This document shows positions 45,225-61,320 of a stretch of 64,000 bases of DNA, piece after piece. How positions within the stretch are numbered: position 1 is the first letter of the stretch; each line of letters opens with the position of its first letter. Source of the DNA: Nymphaea colorata. Its lineage: Eukaryota > Streptophyta > Magnoliopsida > Nymphaeales > Nymphaeaceae. Position numbers and translations under genes: made by a program. The stretch lies in the NCBI RefSeq assembly GCF_008831285.2, contig NW_022204507.1, positions 5,724,174-5,788,173 of the forward strand, read 5' to 3'. The notes beneath the pieces are model-generated. The model was not told the DNA's origin. It ran no database searches and was given only the letters and a program-made list of their open reading frames with translations.

Positions 45225-46640
45225 AGCTGTGGGTGGCAGGGATAATGCTCAGCTAGACTCTAAATTCTTTGAACTTAGTAGATCCAAGAGGTTTGGTCTG
45301 TCCATTTGCTATTTGCTTGGATGATCTAATAAACTTGATTGAGATATTTTCCTTTGATACGTGATCTCGCAAAAAGTGGATTGAGATATCTTGGATAGCG
45401 AACAGGGTTCGCTGCTAAGTATAATGCACCTATATTGTCACACCACGATATTAGAGTTCCAGTGCATGATATGCCCAATTTGATTAGTAGGGCTTTCAGC
45501 CATAAGAATTCCTGCAGCAGCATATGTGAGAGAATTATATTCAGCTTCTGTACTTGAACGAGTCACGGTTTGTTGCTTTTTTGATGCCCAGGAGATAAGA
45601 TTATTACCCAAGAACGTTACACATCCACCTGTTGTTTTTCTGTCTTCAATACTTCCAGCCCAATCAGCGTTGACAAATGCGATTAAGTGAAGATGATCTA
45701 ATGTTTGAATGCATAGTCCAAGCTGGCTTGTGCCCTGTAAATATCTGAGAATTTGCTTTATGAGCCTCCAATGGCATTCTAAGGGTTAATCCATGTATTT
45801 ACATGTTCGATTTACTGCAAATGCTACATCCAGACGTGTGAGGGTGAGATATTGTAATGCTCCCACCACACTCCGTTAGAGACTAGGATCCGAGAATGGA
45901 GTGCTATACCCCGAAACATGGACAGTTGACATAGGTGTTTGGGCAGGCTTGGCATTGGTCATGTTAGCTTTTTGTAATACATTGTTAAGATAAGCTCCTT
46001 GCCAAAGAACCAAATAGTTGGGATGCCGAATCACCTCTATGCCAAGAAAATATGATAAATCACCCAAGTTCTTGACTGAAAATGATGGCTGATGTTTGGC
46101 AAAAGTTATATATATGAGTGCATCGAATGATCCAGTGATAATAATATCATCAACATAAGCTAAGATATATATCTTTTCACATTGTTGGCGGAAAATAAAG
46201 AGAGACACATCTAATTGAGATACCTGAAATCCAATGTCGCTAAGAAAGATACTCAGGCGTTGATACCAAGCTCGAGGGGCCTGCTTCAATCCGTACAACG
46301 CTTTGTTGAGTTTGGAAATGTGAGACAAAAGACTCGGATCTTCAAACCCTTCTGGCTGGGTGATGTAAATGTCTTCATTAAGAAAGTCATTTAGGAATGC
46401 ATTATCAAAGTCGAGCTGGCGAAGAGACCGTGCATGTTGTACAACGATGGTGAGAATGACGTAAATTGTAGTGGGCTTAACCGTGGGACTGAAAGTCTCC
46501 AAATAGTCTATCCTGGCTTCTTGTTAGAATCCTCGAGCAACCAGATGTGCCTTGTACCTTGAAATGGAACCATCAGCAGTGCATTTAAGCTTGTATATCC
46601 ATTTAGTATCAATAATATTATACTATGGCCGTCGTGGTAC
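45225..46640 (-). pseudogene. Copia B reverse transcriptase and RNase H
   Basis: A 208-codon stretch (45,876-46,502) contains YGLKQAPRAWYQRL, the catalytic YVDDIIITG, LGDLSYFLGIEVI and continues to YSTPFSDPSL, twelve codons beyond the copy-A stop. RNase H pieces (NADWAGSIEDRKTTGG, STEAEYNSL) follow with breaks. Copy B here keeps a slightly longer frame than A. Confidence 0.88.
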
Positions 46641-46676
46641 TAGACTCCAGGTTTAATTTTTATGCAATGCATGTAT

Positions 46677-48226
46677 TTACTGTTGCATAGCATTAATCCA
46701 GTGAGTAATGCTGCTGGCTTCCTTGAATGTGGCTGGCTCCTGTTTGACTCCCATCTTTGTTTGAGCGGAGAATGTCTTGTGTTTGAGAGAACCTGTCATA
46801 GAACAAGTGACCATTTGATGTGAATGAGATGACACACCTGTTATAGAATGGGTGACCATTCTATGCGGGCGTCTTAATGACTGTCAAGCAGGGTGATGAT
46901 GTCTTGGCTTCCACTTGTGGACGGTTGATCTGGAATGGCAGCGATATGTGGTATGTCTGATTGAGTTTGGATTGCTTCGGTCTGAGCCTCACCTGGTTGG
47001 CCCTTTATATTGATTGCTGGAGGGATGACGACACTTTCTGTATGAGAGTCGCTTAGTGTGGTTTGCCCTGGGTCTGTTGTATTGAACTCACTATTAAAAG
47101 GATAATGAAATTTTGATGCCCACTGTTCAAGATCAGCCTCTTGAAACGATACATCACTGGTGTTGCTGAAGCCTCTAGACTGCTCGTCAAAAATAACATG
47201 TCGAGAGATTAACACTCGCCTTGATTTGGGATCTAGACATACATATCCTTTGTGTTGACTCCCATATCCAATAAAAATGCATGGAGTTGTCTTTGGTTGA
47301 AGCTTGTTGTCATTACTCAATGTCAATAATGGGTAGCACTTGGATCCAAATACTCGAAGAAAGCTATAATTGGGAACTTGATTGAATATCATTTAAAACG
47401 GAGATTTCTAATCTAGTATGAGAGTAGGTAGCCGATTGATTATATAGACCACCATTCAAAAGACTTCCACCCAAAACGGATGGTGAAGTTGAGCATTATG
47501 AAGCATACTTAATATTATTTCAACTACATGCCAATTTTTTCTTTCTACAATACCGTTTTGTTCGGGTGTATAGGGGCATAAAAAATGGTGCACAATTCCC
47601 TGGTTTTCCAACTCTTTCAAGAATTTTATTGCAAAATTCCCTGGTTTTCCAACTCATTTTCAAGAATTTTATTGCAAAATTCCCCTCCATTGTCTGATTT
47701 AACAGTTTTCATGGTGGTTCCCAACTGCTTTTCGACAAGAGTTTTGAAATTGATGAAACACTAATATACGTCACTTTTATTTTTCAAGGGAAACATCCAG
47801 GTAAATCAGGATTAGTTGTCAACAATAAATAGAAAGTACTTAAAACCATCTTTGCACTCCACCAAGGCTTCTCCCCAAACAACCATGTGAAGGAGTTCAA
47901 GAGGTTTAGCAGCATGAAGAGACGACAAGGGAAACGGCAACTTATGCCCCTTTCCAGTTAGACAATGTTCACACACCTTCTTTGGAATAGGGATGCTTAT
48001 TGAGATGTAACTGAGAGCACTAAGCAAAGATACTATGTTCTTTTAGTAACAGAATATGGCTGCTTATCCATTCCTCATATGACCCTTGAACCTTCTTTGT
48101 TTGTTGAGCCACACACACCTTCTTGATGTTATCACTAGATCTAGTCTTTACTTGAAGCGGGTAAAGACCAATACTAGTTTTCGGTCCTCAAAGAAGTACT
48201 GTTCCTGTTTTGTGGTCCTTGATCAC
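46677..48226 (-). pseudogene. Copia B integrase and linker
   Basis: It carries the zinc-finger end CEHCLTGKGHKLPF, core SDNGGEF, C-terminal IFIGYGSQHKGYVCLDP and the linker. Around 47,610-47,690 a segment of about 47 bp (TTTTCCAACTC…GCAAAATTCCC) is present twice in tandem. In A it occurs once. This shifts the frame in the core. Confidence 0.85.
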
Positions 48227-48295
48227 AAATTCAGACAGAGTAAATTAAAAAATGCAATCGTTGTCAGATGTAGAATGATCACAAAAATCAGATTG

Positions 48296-49424
48296 TCAGC
48301 TATTTTTCATAATAAAATCTGTCCCTTGAATATTAAACTTTAAGTTCCCTACGTGATAAATAGGGAGGCACTTACCGTTTCCAACCATTACGGATTCGGG
48401 GCTTGAGTACGTTTGCTTGTTCTCCAGATTTTCATCACTAGCGATAATATTGTTGGTTGCCTCTGTATCTAGATACCAATATTTATCACCCAATTCTTGT
48501 ACCGTTAAGGCTGAGAATGCACGAGGATTATTATCTCAGCACAACTTGGCTGTGTGACCCTTGCCACAGTATTGGCACTCGATGATCTTCTTGGATGGTA
48601 GGGTAGTTTGCTGGTGGTTCGGCTGTGAAGGATTGTTTGGCTAAAAACCAGTCATTAGATGATTATTGAATTGATTTTGGGCCGGCTGAAGAGACTGGTT
48701 TCTACCAAGACCGCCTCTTCCTTGATAATAGCCTCGACCGTCCCCATGTCCACGGCCTCGAATGGTATTGAAGGCTGTTATGGTAACTTGCTTTTCCATA
48801 GGTGACTCGGCAACATCAGGTTTCATAAGTTGACGATGTGTTTCTTTATTCAATAAAAGATCATAAAGCTTGGCAAAACTAGGCAATTTTGTTCAGGATA
48901 TAAGTGATCAAACTTTCATACTTTGATGGAAGTCCATTAACCATGATTTGAACTAAGTCTTCCATTGGCGTATGACAGCCAGCCGCATCAAGAGAATCCA
49001 CTTAAAATTTAACTTTCTACAAGTATGAAGTCATATCTGAGTTACCTTTCTTGACGAACATCAGTTCTTTCTTCAATAACATGACTCGCAGTGCAGACAG
49101 CGAGACATAGGATTTTTCTAATGCCATCCAAGCCTCTCACGCTGAGCGAGTCCTGATTCTTTGACCGACAACAGCTTTGAAAATGGTGGCTTTGATCCAG
49201 CTCAAAACCAATTGGTCTGATTTTCTCCACATGGCGAACTCAGGATTGAGTTCATTTTTGCCATCTCTTGGAATCGTTTTTGATGGAGGTTCACCAGATC
49301 TATCAACAAACTTCATCAAATCTTGAGATATCATCACAGACTCAAGTTGGCTCCTCTATAGCAAATAATTATCTCTATTTAGCTTCACAGAGATGAGGCT
49401 TGCAATTGACGAGAACGATGCCAT
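48296..49424 (-). pseudogene. Copia B gag and protease
   Basis: The gag start (SLISVKLNRDNYLL, then a stop), Gly/Arg-rich region, CQYCGKGHTAKLC knuckle and YWYLDTEATNNII protease are all as in copy A. The same inactivating Gly-to-Glu change is present. Confidence 0.82.
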
Positions 49425-49443
49425 GTGCTTAGTGGTAAGTGGC

Positions 49444-49453
49444 CTTGATACCA
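49444..49453 (-). promoter_or_regulatory. Copia B primer binding site
   Basis: Minus strand TATGGTATCAAGGCC beside the 5' LTR, as in copy A. Confidence 0.7.
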
Positions 49454-49456
49454 TAA

Positions 49457-49771
49457 AGAAACTAGTAACAAGAGAGAAAGAGAGGAGATGATGACACAAT
49501 GGAATGAATAACTCTCCTGCGTTGATTTCTGCAAGAGTATTTCTTCTCTTTATATAGTATGAATTGTAAAGTGTTACAAGACTTGACGTACAAATTGTAA
49601 ACTAACTATGGTAGTACAACAATGATATAACCTTTGATAGGTAACAGAAAGTTTGAATTCAAGCTTTCTTTCCGTAGTTGGGTCGCTCCTTCATTGATGT
49701 TTTCTTCTTGCCATGTTTAGTGGATTCAATTTTCACCAATTTCTCCTTGACAACAAGGAAAATCTTTCACA
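49457..49771 (-). repeat. Copia B 5' LTR (315 bp, complete)
   Basis: Starts TGTGAAAGATTTTCC at 49,771 and ends AGTTTCT at 49,457 on the minus strand. It is the only complete LTR of this family in the window and includes the TATA box (TATATAAAG, 49,548-49,556). Confidence 0.88.
49548..49556 (-). promoter_or_regulatory. TATA box of copia B 5' LTR
   Basis: The minus strand reads ACTATATAAAGAG, identical to copy A and missing from both 3' LTRs. Confidence 0.55.
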
Positions 49772-49885
49772 ATAATTTCATCAATCGACATTCATTGACA
49801 TTTTTGGTGGCACTTATTATGCCCCACAAAAGGACATTCAATGGCACACATTCGGTGCCACTAAAAATCATTTTGTAATGATAAA
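49772..49885. mobile_element. DNA-transposon remnant, right of copia B
   Basis: After the right target duplication (ATAAT) the GTGGCACTT / ATGGCACAC / GTGCCACTAAAA motifs resume. This continues the element seen at 44,590-44,955. Confidence 0.5.
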
Positions 49886-50139
49886 CTTTTTCAACATGTT
49901 TTCATGATTTTTTTCCTGGATGTTTCAAAAACGGATAAAAAAATTCATGAATCAAGACTCCATCACGGAAAACTTTAATAAAAATAAGAAAAAACTTTTT
50001 ATTTGGCACTGATATCTTAATTCCCACCCACCTATTGCTGAAAAAGGGGTTTCTTTTTCTCCCACTACCATGTATTCAAGTTGATCAGATGAAAAGTGGG
50101 TTTCATGAAACCATCAGTAAGATTCACTTGACAAAAAGG
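49886..50139. other. Spacer, no gene seen
   Basis: AT-rich sequence without recognisable coding potential between the transposon remnant and the degenerate TIR element. Confidence 0.4.
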
Positions 50140-51465
50140 GTGTGTGCTTGATAGCTGTGTCTCTCAGATCCAACGTCGGATCTACCTGAGAAATCCATGG
50201 AGTTATCAAACACCGATTTTAACTTCTGTGTATTTCAGATCTATGAAGAGAGGGGGCTCCAACCTCTTCTGCGGATCTCAGCTCATCTCCGCTGGATAGG
50301 TCATGGCAGGAAGAGTCCTCTCTCTCTCTTTCTCTTCCATGACCTTCCGCAAAGGGCTTCTCAGAAACAAAAACTCTCAGCCAGTGATGAGGGTTTCAGA
50401 ATCAAAATCCTCAGCAGTGGTTGAGGTTTCAGAATCAAAGCATTTGATCATTGCCACGAGTTTCAAAATAGAAACCCTCGCAGTGGTCGAGGGTTTCAAA
50501 ATCAAATTCCTCGGTCATCACCAAGGCTTCAATAATCGAAATCCTCCTCCAATGCTCAGGGTTTTGACTCGACAAGCCCTCAGCAATGGCCATGGGTTTC
50601 AAAATCGAAACCATCGATAGTGGCCAGGGGATGCCCTCTTTTTCGGCCAGAAAAGAGGTACTCAGACCTCCTTTTTATGGGCTCACATAGGCAGAGAGAG
50701 AGAGAGAGAGAGACATGACACCAACTAGAGCTCTATTGGTCATTTGATGGTTGAACCATAGAGAAAGAGAGAGAGAGAGCTCATAAACTGGAAATTCATA
50801 ACAAAATTTGGGGACAAGAAGTCCCCAAGATACAAGAACAATCCGCAAAAACAAAAATAAAAACAAAATATACGAGGCACCCACACAATAAACAAAATAA
50901 GAAGGGTGAGGAGAGAGTGGATAGATGGAGTGGCATGGTCACCCAACCGCAGACAAAGGACGGCACTGTAGCCGAATAGCAAAATGGATATCCCCCTACA
51001 CGAGATGAGCCACAAAATCCGGTGATGAGGAGGTGCCCCTAAAGACCCTGTTGTTGCACTCCTTCAAAAGGCACCACCAAGAGAAAATGAGCTAGCAAGA
51101 AGTGTTGATGCAATCCGTCAAAAGTGTTGATGTGGCCAGCAAGAAGAAGCCAGACAAAAACAATGGCACGAGGAGAAGGGCCAGGGGACAAAAGGGACCA
51201 GAGTGGGAGTGATGCAAGATAAGAACGAAAGAAGGCCAGATAGCAAGAAGAAAAAATGAATCCTCGGGTAGGTAAAAGAGGCCAGGAAGGGGGTTGCAAA
51301 CGATGGGACGTCAGCAAGGCGGAAGAAAAGGGAAAGGACAAAAAACTGGTCGCACCAAATGTAAACACGAAATTCGTAATGTTTCGATTTTAAAAACTTT
51401 GGTCTGAGATCCGACTATCCAAAATCAACCCTCAGATCTAAGATCCGAGGGCATCAAACGCAACC
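50140..51465. mobile_element. Possible non-autonomous TIR element, 1.3 kb
   Basis: The left end GTGTGTGCTTGATAGC and the reversed right end GGTTGCGTTTGATGCC are imperfect inverted repeats, each followed by AGATC-rich sequence (CTCAGATCC…GGATC). AAAGG flanks both sides (50,135-50,139 and 51,466-51,470). No transposase is present. It contains the palindromic minisatellite and two short GA runs. The superfamily is unclear. Confidence 0.33.
50354..50630. repeat. Palindromic minisatellite, 34-bp period, about 8 units
   Basis: Units spaced 33-35 bp read close to GAGGGTTTCAAAATC followed by AAAACCCTCAGCAGTGGTC. In the better units the arms GAGGGTTTC and GAAACCCTC are inverted repeats around AAAAT, so each unit can form its own hairpin. 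The period is not a multiple of three and the units differ, so it is not a protein repeat. Confidence 0.75.
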
Positions 51466-52372
51466 AAAGGGAGTTTCCACCGGCACCATCCATTATGGCT
51501 GTCTGTTGCTGCAGGGATGCACCAAAGCTATGCAAATTAGTCAGCTAAATTTGAGAGACAAAAAGGGGGTTTGGCAAAAAAGGGGTTTTTCCTTGAAAAC
51601 TATGCTCTCTTTATCAAATGAAAATGATATCCCATCGTGAATCAGTTTATCAAATGAAAACTATGTTCTCTTTCGGTCAATCATGTTTGGCGAGATCAAG
51701 ACTTTGTATATGAAAGGTACGGAGCAGATGGCAGATGCATACTAAAGGTCTGACTAAAGTTAAACTCAGTCAAGCACTTAGCAAGTGGGGATGTTTCGAC
51801 TTGAGGGGAGAGTTAAGGAGTGCTTATTTTGGATGTCGGATGTCCCTGTAGTGTATAAGACTATGTATTATGTTGAGCAGCTGCTAGGACGTGGGTTCAC
51901 TTTTTTTGTTTTTTTTGGTAACTGTCTCTTGGCTGCCTTCTTCAACCTCCAGATTGTTGTGCAGTTGCACTTGTATTGTGTGAAGATCGAATATAATTTG
52001 GCTCTTTTCCTTCTCGTGTGCCCATGCTTGTAGACCAAACTTGTTGAACCACGTAAATGGAGTTCTTGGTCTGTTTTTCTTGATGTGTGTTGCCAAACTG
52101 TTTTGAAAAACATCACATTTCCTCAAAGAGCAGCTCACCCGTTGTGGGGAGCTTCTTTGGTGTTTCGTGCATGGGCACTGCATGCTTCCGCTTCAGCAGG
52201 GATGACTGTCCATCTAGTTCGGGTAATGGTCCGTCTAAGATAATTCGGGTATTGAATTCGACCACTAAAACTTGGATTTAATTGGGCGGATATCCAATCA
52301 GTGCCTGAATTGTTGCCATCAGTGGATGGTCTGGATTGGCTCAGACATCATATATCCCTGGTCCATTATAAT

Positions 52373-52411
<39 letters not shown>

Positions 52412-53445
52412 TACACGCACACAATAAATTTGGATTGTAGTCCTTGGATCTGTAAATGGGTTGAAGAAAGAAAGAGAAATATATATAAACCTGTAACACC
52501 CAAAAGATTATACATAGTAGACAGTGATGTAAATGGATCAGGTATATCCCACTCCAAAACCCTTTAGTAAGCATCTCTTGGCATCGGATTCGTTATCCAG
52601 CATTTGGGGGATGATGTACTTTTTCTTACTTTGAATTTAAATCCCACTTACACAGTGGATATCCATGTTTCCAAACACGCGTTAAATGGTAACCGACTAA
52701 TTTAGACTGGACAAAAGATTGAATCAGATCGTCACATACAGATATTAGGGTGTTATGATGGATGGATCTGAACTTCATTTCAAAATATAGTACTTTTAAT
52801 CTGAACCCAATTACATAAAGTCATAACCAAATTTGGTAAATGTTGCATCTGGACCCATTAATCCAAACCGTTGTTTTTGAAACATCAATGTTGTATGAAT
52901 TTTCCACTATTATCTAACATTTCATGCATGATTGGCCATTTTTAAAGGAGATCTATAAGAATATTCATCATGATCTCCTCCCTCATATCCTTCAAGGTTA
53001 GTGTAATGCGAACAGGAGGCAGATGATAAATCGCTGTTCCTTTCACCAATTAGTTTTCACGTAAGGATAAATTTGAGTGGGATCCCAATATATACATCAG
53101 GAAATTAGTAGATCCCCAGGCCTTTTAATTTTTGTTAAAAAATATTTTAAACACAATAAAAACATTCTTTCTAATATATTTATAAAACTTAATTTGATAT
53201 GCAACATGCTTTAGTTATTTTTATGAAATATGGACATTTTCCCATCATCACAATTTCGAGCCGTTCACTTTTACTTGTTATCTAAATACAATTAAATTTG
53301 GAAAACGTTTAACTTAATATATATTTTTCATCAACTTATTCTTAAGATCAGATCTGCAAGATTAGATTGCAAAAAATGCATCATAATCATTGCATCTAAA
53401 CAGTTTGTTTTTGTCCCTGATCTAGTGGTTTGGAACCTACCAATT
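51466..53445. other. Gene-free spacer with TA/CA microsatellite
   Basis: No coding sequence recognised. A compound (TA)n(CA)n microsatellite lies at 52,368-52,422. Some short open frames occur (51,785-52,033 plus strand), without domain features. Confidence 0.45.
52368..52422. repeat. (TA)n(CA)n compound microsatellite
   Basis: TA units followed by CA units with single-base interruptions. Confidence 0.85.
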
Positions 53446-53527
<82 letters not shown>

Positions 53528-53530
53528 GGG
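53446..53530. repeat. (CT)n(AT)n(GT)n compound microsatellite at duplication junction
   Basis: About 8 CT, then about 26 AT, then 8 GT units and GGGG. It ends 13 bases before the start of duplication copy D. Confidence 0.95.
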
Positions 53531-53543
53531 CTATGAAAATATA

Positions 53544-56500
53544 TTGACACCAAAAATTTTCTTTCATTTTTATAATAGCGGAAGCAATATTGAGTCATGA
53601 CCAGAACATAAAAAAATCAGACATTGTTTTATTTCAATAATAAAATACTTGGACCCAACAAAAAAATAAACACAAGTCCCCAAAACCGACGCAGTGTCCA
53701 GAATGCCAATGCTCGTCCATCACAAGACTGAGGTCGTCGCTCCAAAGCCAAAATCTATCAAGGACTAACTGTAGAGATAGAAAGAAGGGTCAGAATTCCT
53801 CTGAGTATGAGAAAATCCAGCCATGAATGGAACATGGACCAAAATAATATTTAGTTTCGTAAAACGATTCCAAAAAGTTCTTATGAACTACAACCATAAG
53901 TTTTCCAAAACTTAACACATATCAAAGTTACATCACATCATCAAAGACAAAACGAGGTGTGCACAACCTCCAAAATTTCGTACGCTTCCAACCGTGGTTC
54001 TATGACAATGCAATAGTCATCGTGTCGAGCAACAGAAATCCCCGTGGGCACTCACGGGCAAAACAGAACATCTCTTCACCAGGCGATCTAACGGATCGAG
54101 GGTACCTGAAGTGAAGCCTCCTGAGATATCCCAGATCGCCGCTGCAGCAGCATGGTCTCTCTAGGAACCCGGGTGGAGAGACCAGGAGTCTCGCTCCCAA
54201 ACAGAAACAGAACAGAATCCCGAGCCCTTGTGCCGCCCAATACCCTGTGGGCCCTCCAGTACAGCCAAAGGAGTGTGACCACTACCTCCTGGGACGAAAC
54301 CAAACACTGGACAAAACAGAAAGCTCGCACTCGCATAAACCATCGTACAAAGTCCACGTTTCGCCTTCGAATTTCAAAAGTGAGGGTTTGCCAATGTTAG
54401 ACATCGTCTAGTACCTCTCACAGAAACCGCCCTCAGGCTCGGTTTCCCAAACAGAATAATTCAGCTGTTTTAAATCTTAATTTAATAGTAATAGAGAAAA
54501 ACTCATCACATCGAGAAACCTCGATTAGCAATATTATAATCCTTATTTGAAACAATAAAATTTATATTTACATTCTCAAAACGTGACTTTCCTCCTCTAA
54601 TGGTTCCAAAGTTAATTTCAGAACCATATTTCTGAAATTTTAAACACCACAAAGAGCATCAAAAAGTAATAAAACATCTCATTTCGTTTTTCATTTGTAA
54701 CAACCCTCTTTTGGCAAATTTCAAGAATCCGGAGGGTGCTATTTCGCTATTTCATGTAAGATGTTAGACTCATATTGAAAATAATTTTCACGAGCCTCTT
54801 TTTGCAAAAGATTTTCACCAAAGTGTGGCGGCATGGAAGTTTCAAAATTATAACAGTCTTTCCACCAATTTTGCAAAAGAGGTGGACCCGTTTTGTAATT
54901 TATGAGTTTTGATATAAAAACGAAATGCACTCGTTTTTCTTCATTTCACCGCTTCGTTTTCTCTCTCTTCGTAAGGGAGCTCCTCTTCTTTTTCTCGTTC
55001 GACGGTGGAGCCTCCACCGGCCTTCAGCCACCCAAAACCAGGAAGAGGGATCTCCTTCTCCCGAGAGATCCCCTGTTCGAATTCTTTCGGCGCAGCCCCA
55101 ACCGATCGTCCGACGCTCCCAACCGCCGTCGTCTCCTCTGCTGCTCCCATTCTCTTTTTTTTTCTCATTTTACGCCCAATTTTTTTTTCTCTCCACACGA
55201 GAGCTCCGTCCTCCTCTCGTTCGACCGGCGATGACTTCCACCACTCTTCCACACCCAAAACCAGAAAGCTCTCCGTCTCACGCGGGAACTCCTTTTTCTT
55301 CTTCCCGTTCGTCCGACGGTGAGGCTTCCACCATTCTCCAAAGGCAGACGAAACCAGAGAGGGACTCTTCCTCTCTAGCCTTCCTCTGTGTGCAGGAAGG
55401 TGAGCTGAAGAACCCCGATTGTGCCCTCGATTTATGGGCAACAGAGAGAAGGAAAAGCCATCGGGCCCTCCCCTGCCCGGTTGCTATGGAAGTTGCTGCC
55501 GTTCGATTCAGAGGGCAAAAAGGGCGACGAAAATCCACGATTTGTCCCCAGCTGCTGTCAATGCAGAAAAACTGAAGATAGGTTCTGCCGCAGACAGTAG
55601 TGGAACAATCGAGGCGACTGCACTTCATTTTCCTCTTTCTCGACGTCCTTTGGTAATAGGGAGACCAAAGAAAAAGGAAACGGTGGACAGCTCGGGAGAA
55701 AGAACGCTCCCATAGGTCACCCGAGTCTCCGTTCCGTTGTCGCATGAATCTCAAAGGGAAAAGAAAAATAAATAAATAAAGAAACGGCAGCTTGAGGCGA
55801 ACAGTGACAACAAGGAAAATAGTAGGCATTCCGTCTGGCAGGCATATGCAAAATTTTTCGAACTCTGCTATCGACGCTCCTGGCAGAAACAAAGGAGTTG
55901 AGGGATTCGTTCTTCACAGGAAGGGATGGTAGAACAGAGGTTCCCATCTACCCCTAGAGATTTGGAAACATGCTGAATCCCACGGTATTCAACATTCCCC
56001 CTTTATAGTTTCACGTCAAGGTCACTAAAATTTACCCGTTCATGTATATGTTTTTCTTTTTCAAAACTCAGCTAGGATTCACATGCCTTACATTCAAATC
56101 TGTACCTAGCCTACTTTAACAGGGATATCTTGAACTAAGAACACATTATAACATTTCAGTGTCTCAAGCATGGATTCGTCTCTAGGTATATACATACATA
56201 GATTCTCATGGATATATATCTATAAGCAATCAAAATACATAGGCATCATGATACATTCGTCACTGAAAATCCCCATACTACAACTCATGCATAGATTCAT
56301 ATTCATGCACCAAGATACATAGATCTACATATTCGATAAGAAATAAAAAATACGGCTTCATGCTTTATTCATAGTTGAATATTCCCATACCTTTTTTTTA
56401 TTCCGAAATGACTTCTCCTTTTGCTTCTCGTCCCTTTCTAGCAGCCAACCACTTCAATCTTCAACTAGAAAGAGGGCAAAGATGAGGACGTCCCTCTCTC

Positions 56501-56776
56501 TCTCTCTCTCTTCCTTTCTTTCTTTCTCTTGTCGTTGGAGTCTCCCGTTGAGGGCTGCAGCAATAAGAGATGACTAATTTTCAATCTCTCACAAGGAAAT
56601 CAATCACCCGTCAGTTGTTTCTTTCCCCTTCTTTTCTTTCCAAAACTGCTTCCTCTATGATTTAATTGTCAGTTTTCATTTTACGTAACCTTCAATTAAA
56701 TCTGCCGTTTATAATTCTTCCCCCTATTAATGTTTTCCATAAATAAAGAAAAAGGATAGAGATCATGGGCGTTACA
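53544..56776 (-). repeat. Gypsy LTR copy within duplication D
   Basis: A 3.2-kb copy of the full-length 5' LTR lacking its last 16 bases (U5 end). No gag/pol or second LTR follows, so it is a by-product of the duplication, not a solo LTR formed by recombination. No target duplication lies on its left. Confidence 0.93.
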
Positions 56777-57012
56777 CTTGCTCTCTCGCTTCCTGCTAAT
56801 TTCGTTTCGTCCTCGCACGTTCTCTCTCTCTCTCTCTCTGAATTTCAACTTTACCGGGCAGAACAGCCGATCGACTCTCTCTCTCTCACAATTACAAAAG
56901 CTCGTTCATAAAACAACTTACAATATTGATTTAACGAGAGCATATCCTTACTTTAAAAATGGTAAAGCAATTGAAGGAAGACTTTAAAATGTGACGCCCC
57001 AAACTACCTTCA
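56777..57012. repeat. Partial tandem-array unit, copy D
   Basis: Counterpart of 32,055-32,290, including the CTTGC target duplication. It proves that the duplicated segment postdates the gypsy insertion. Confidence 0.92.

Positions 57013-61320
<4,308 letters not shown>

Larger units (their letters stand above)
42229..49680. repeat. Segmental duplication, copy B
   Basis: It is homologous to 1-7387 in the same orientation. Copy B is the more complete: its copia retains the whole 5' LTR and right target site. Small private changes include an extra 42-base-class indel in the exon-like stretch and a tandem duplication of ~47 bp in the integrase. Confidence 0.93.
44956..49771 (-). mobile_element. 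Ty1/copia element B (Ale/Retrofit-like), full extent, 4.8 kb
   Basis: The element is bounded by ATAAT on both sides (44,951-44,955 and 49,772-49,776). Its 5' LTR is 315 bp and its 3' LTR 259 bp, with PBS, gag, protease, integrase, RT and RNase H between, all decayed. It shares with copia A the DTEA protease, the ARGF-stop in RT and the TATA-less 3' LTR. A and B are therefore copies by DNA duplication, not separate insertions. Confidence 0.93.

Noticed and set aside
53544-56776. Solo LTR formed by recombination
   Set aside because: It lacks the outer 16 bases and a left target duplication, and the homology with copy C runs on far beyond the LTR. It is part of a larger duplication.
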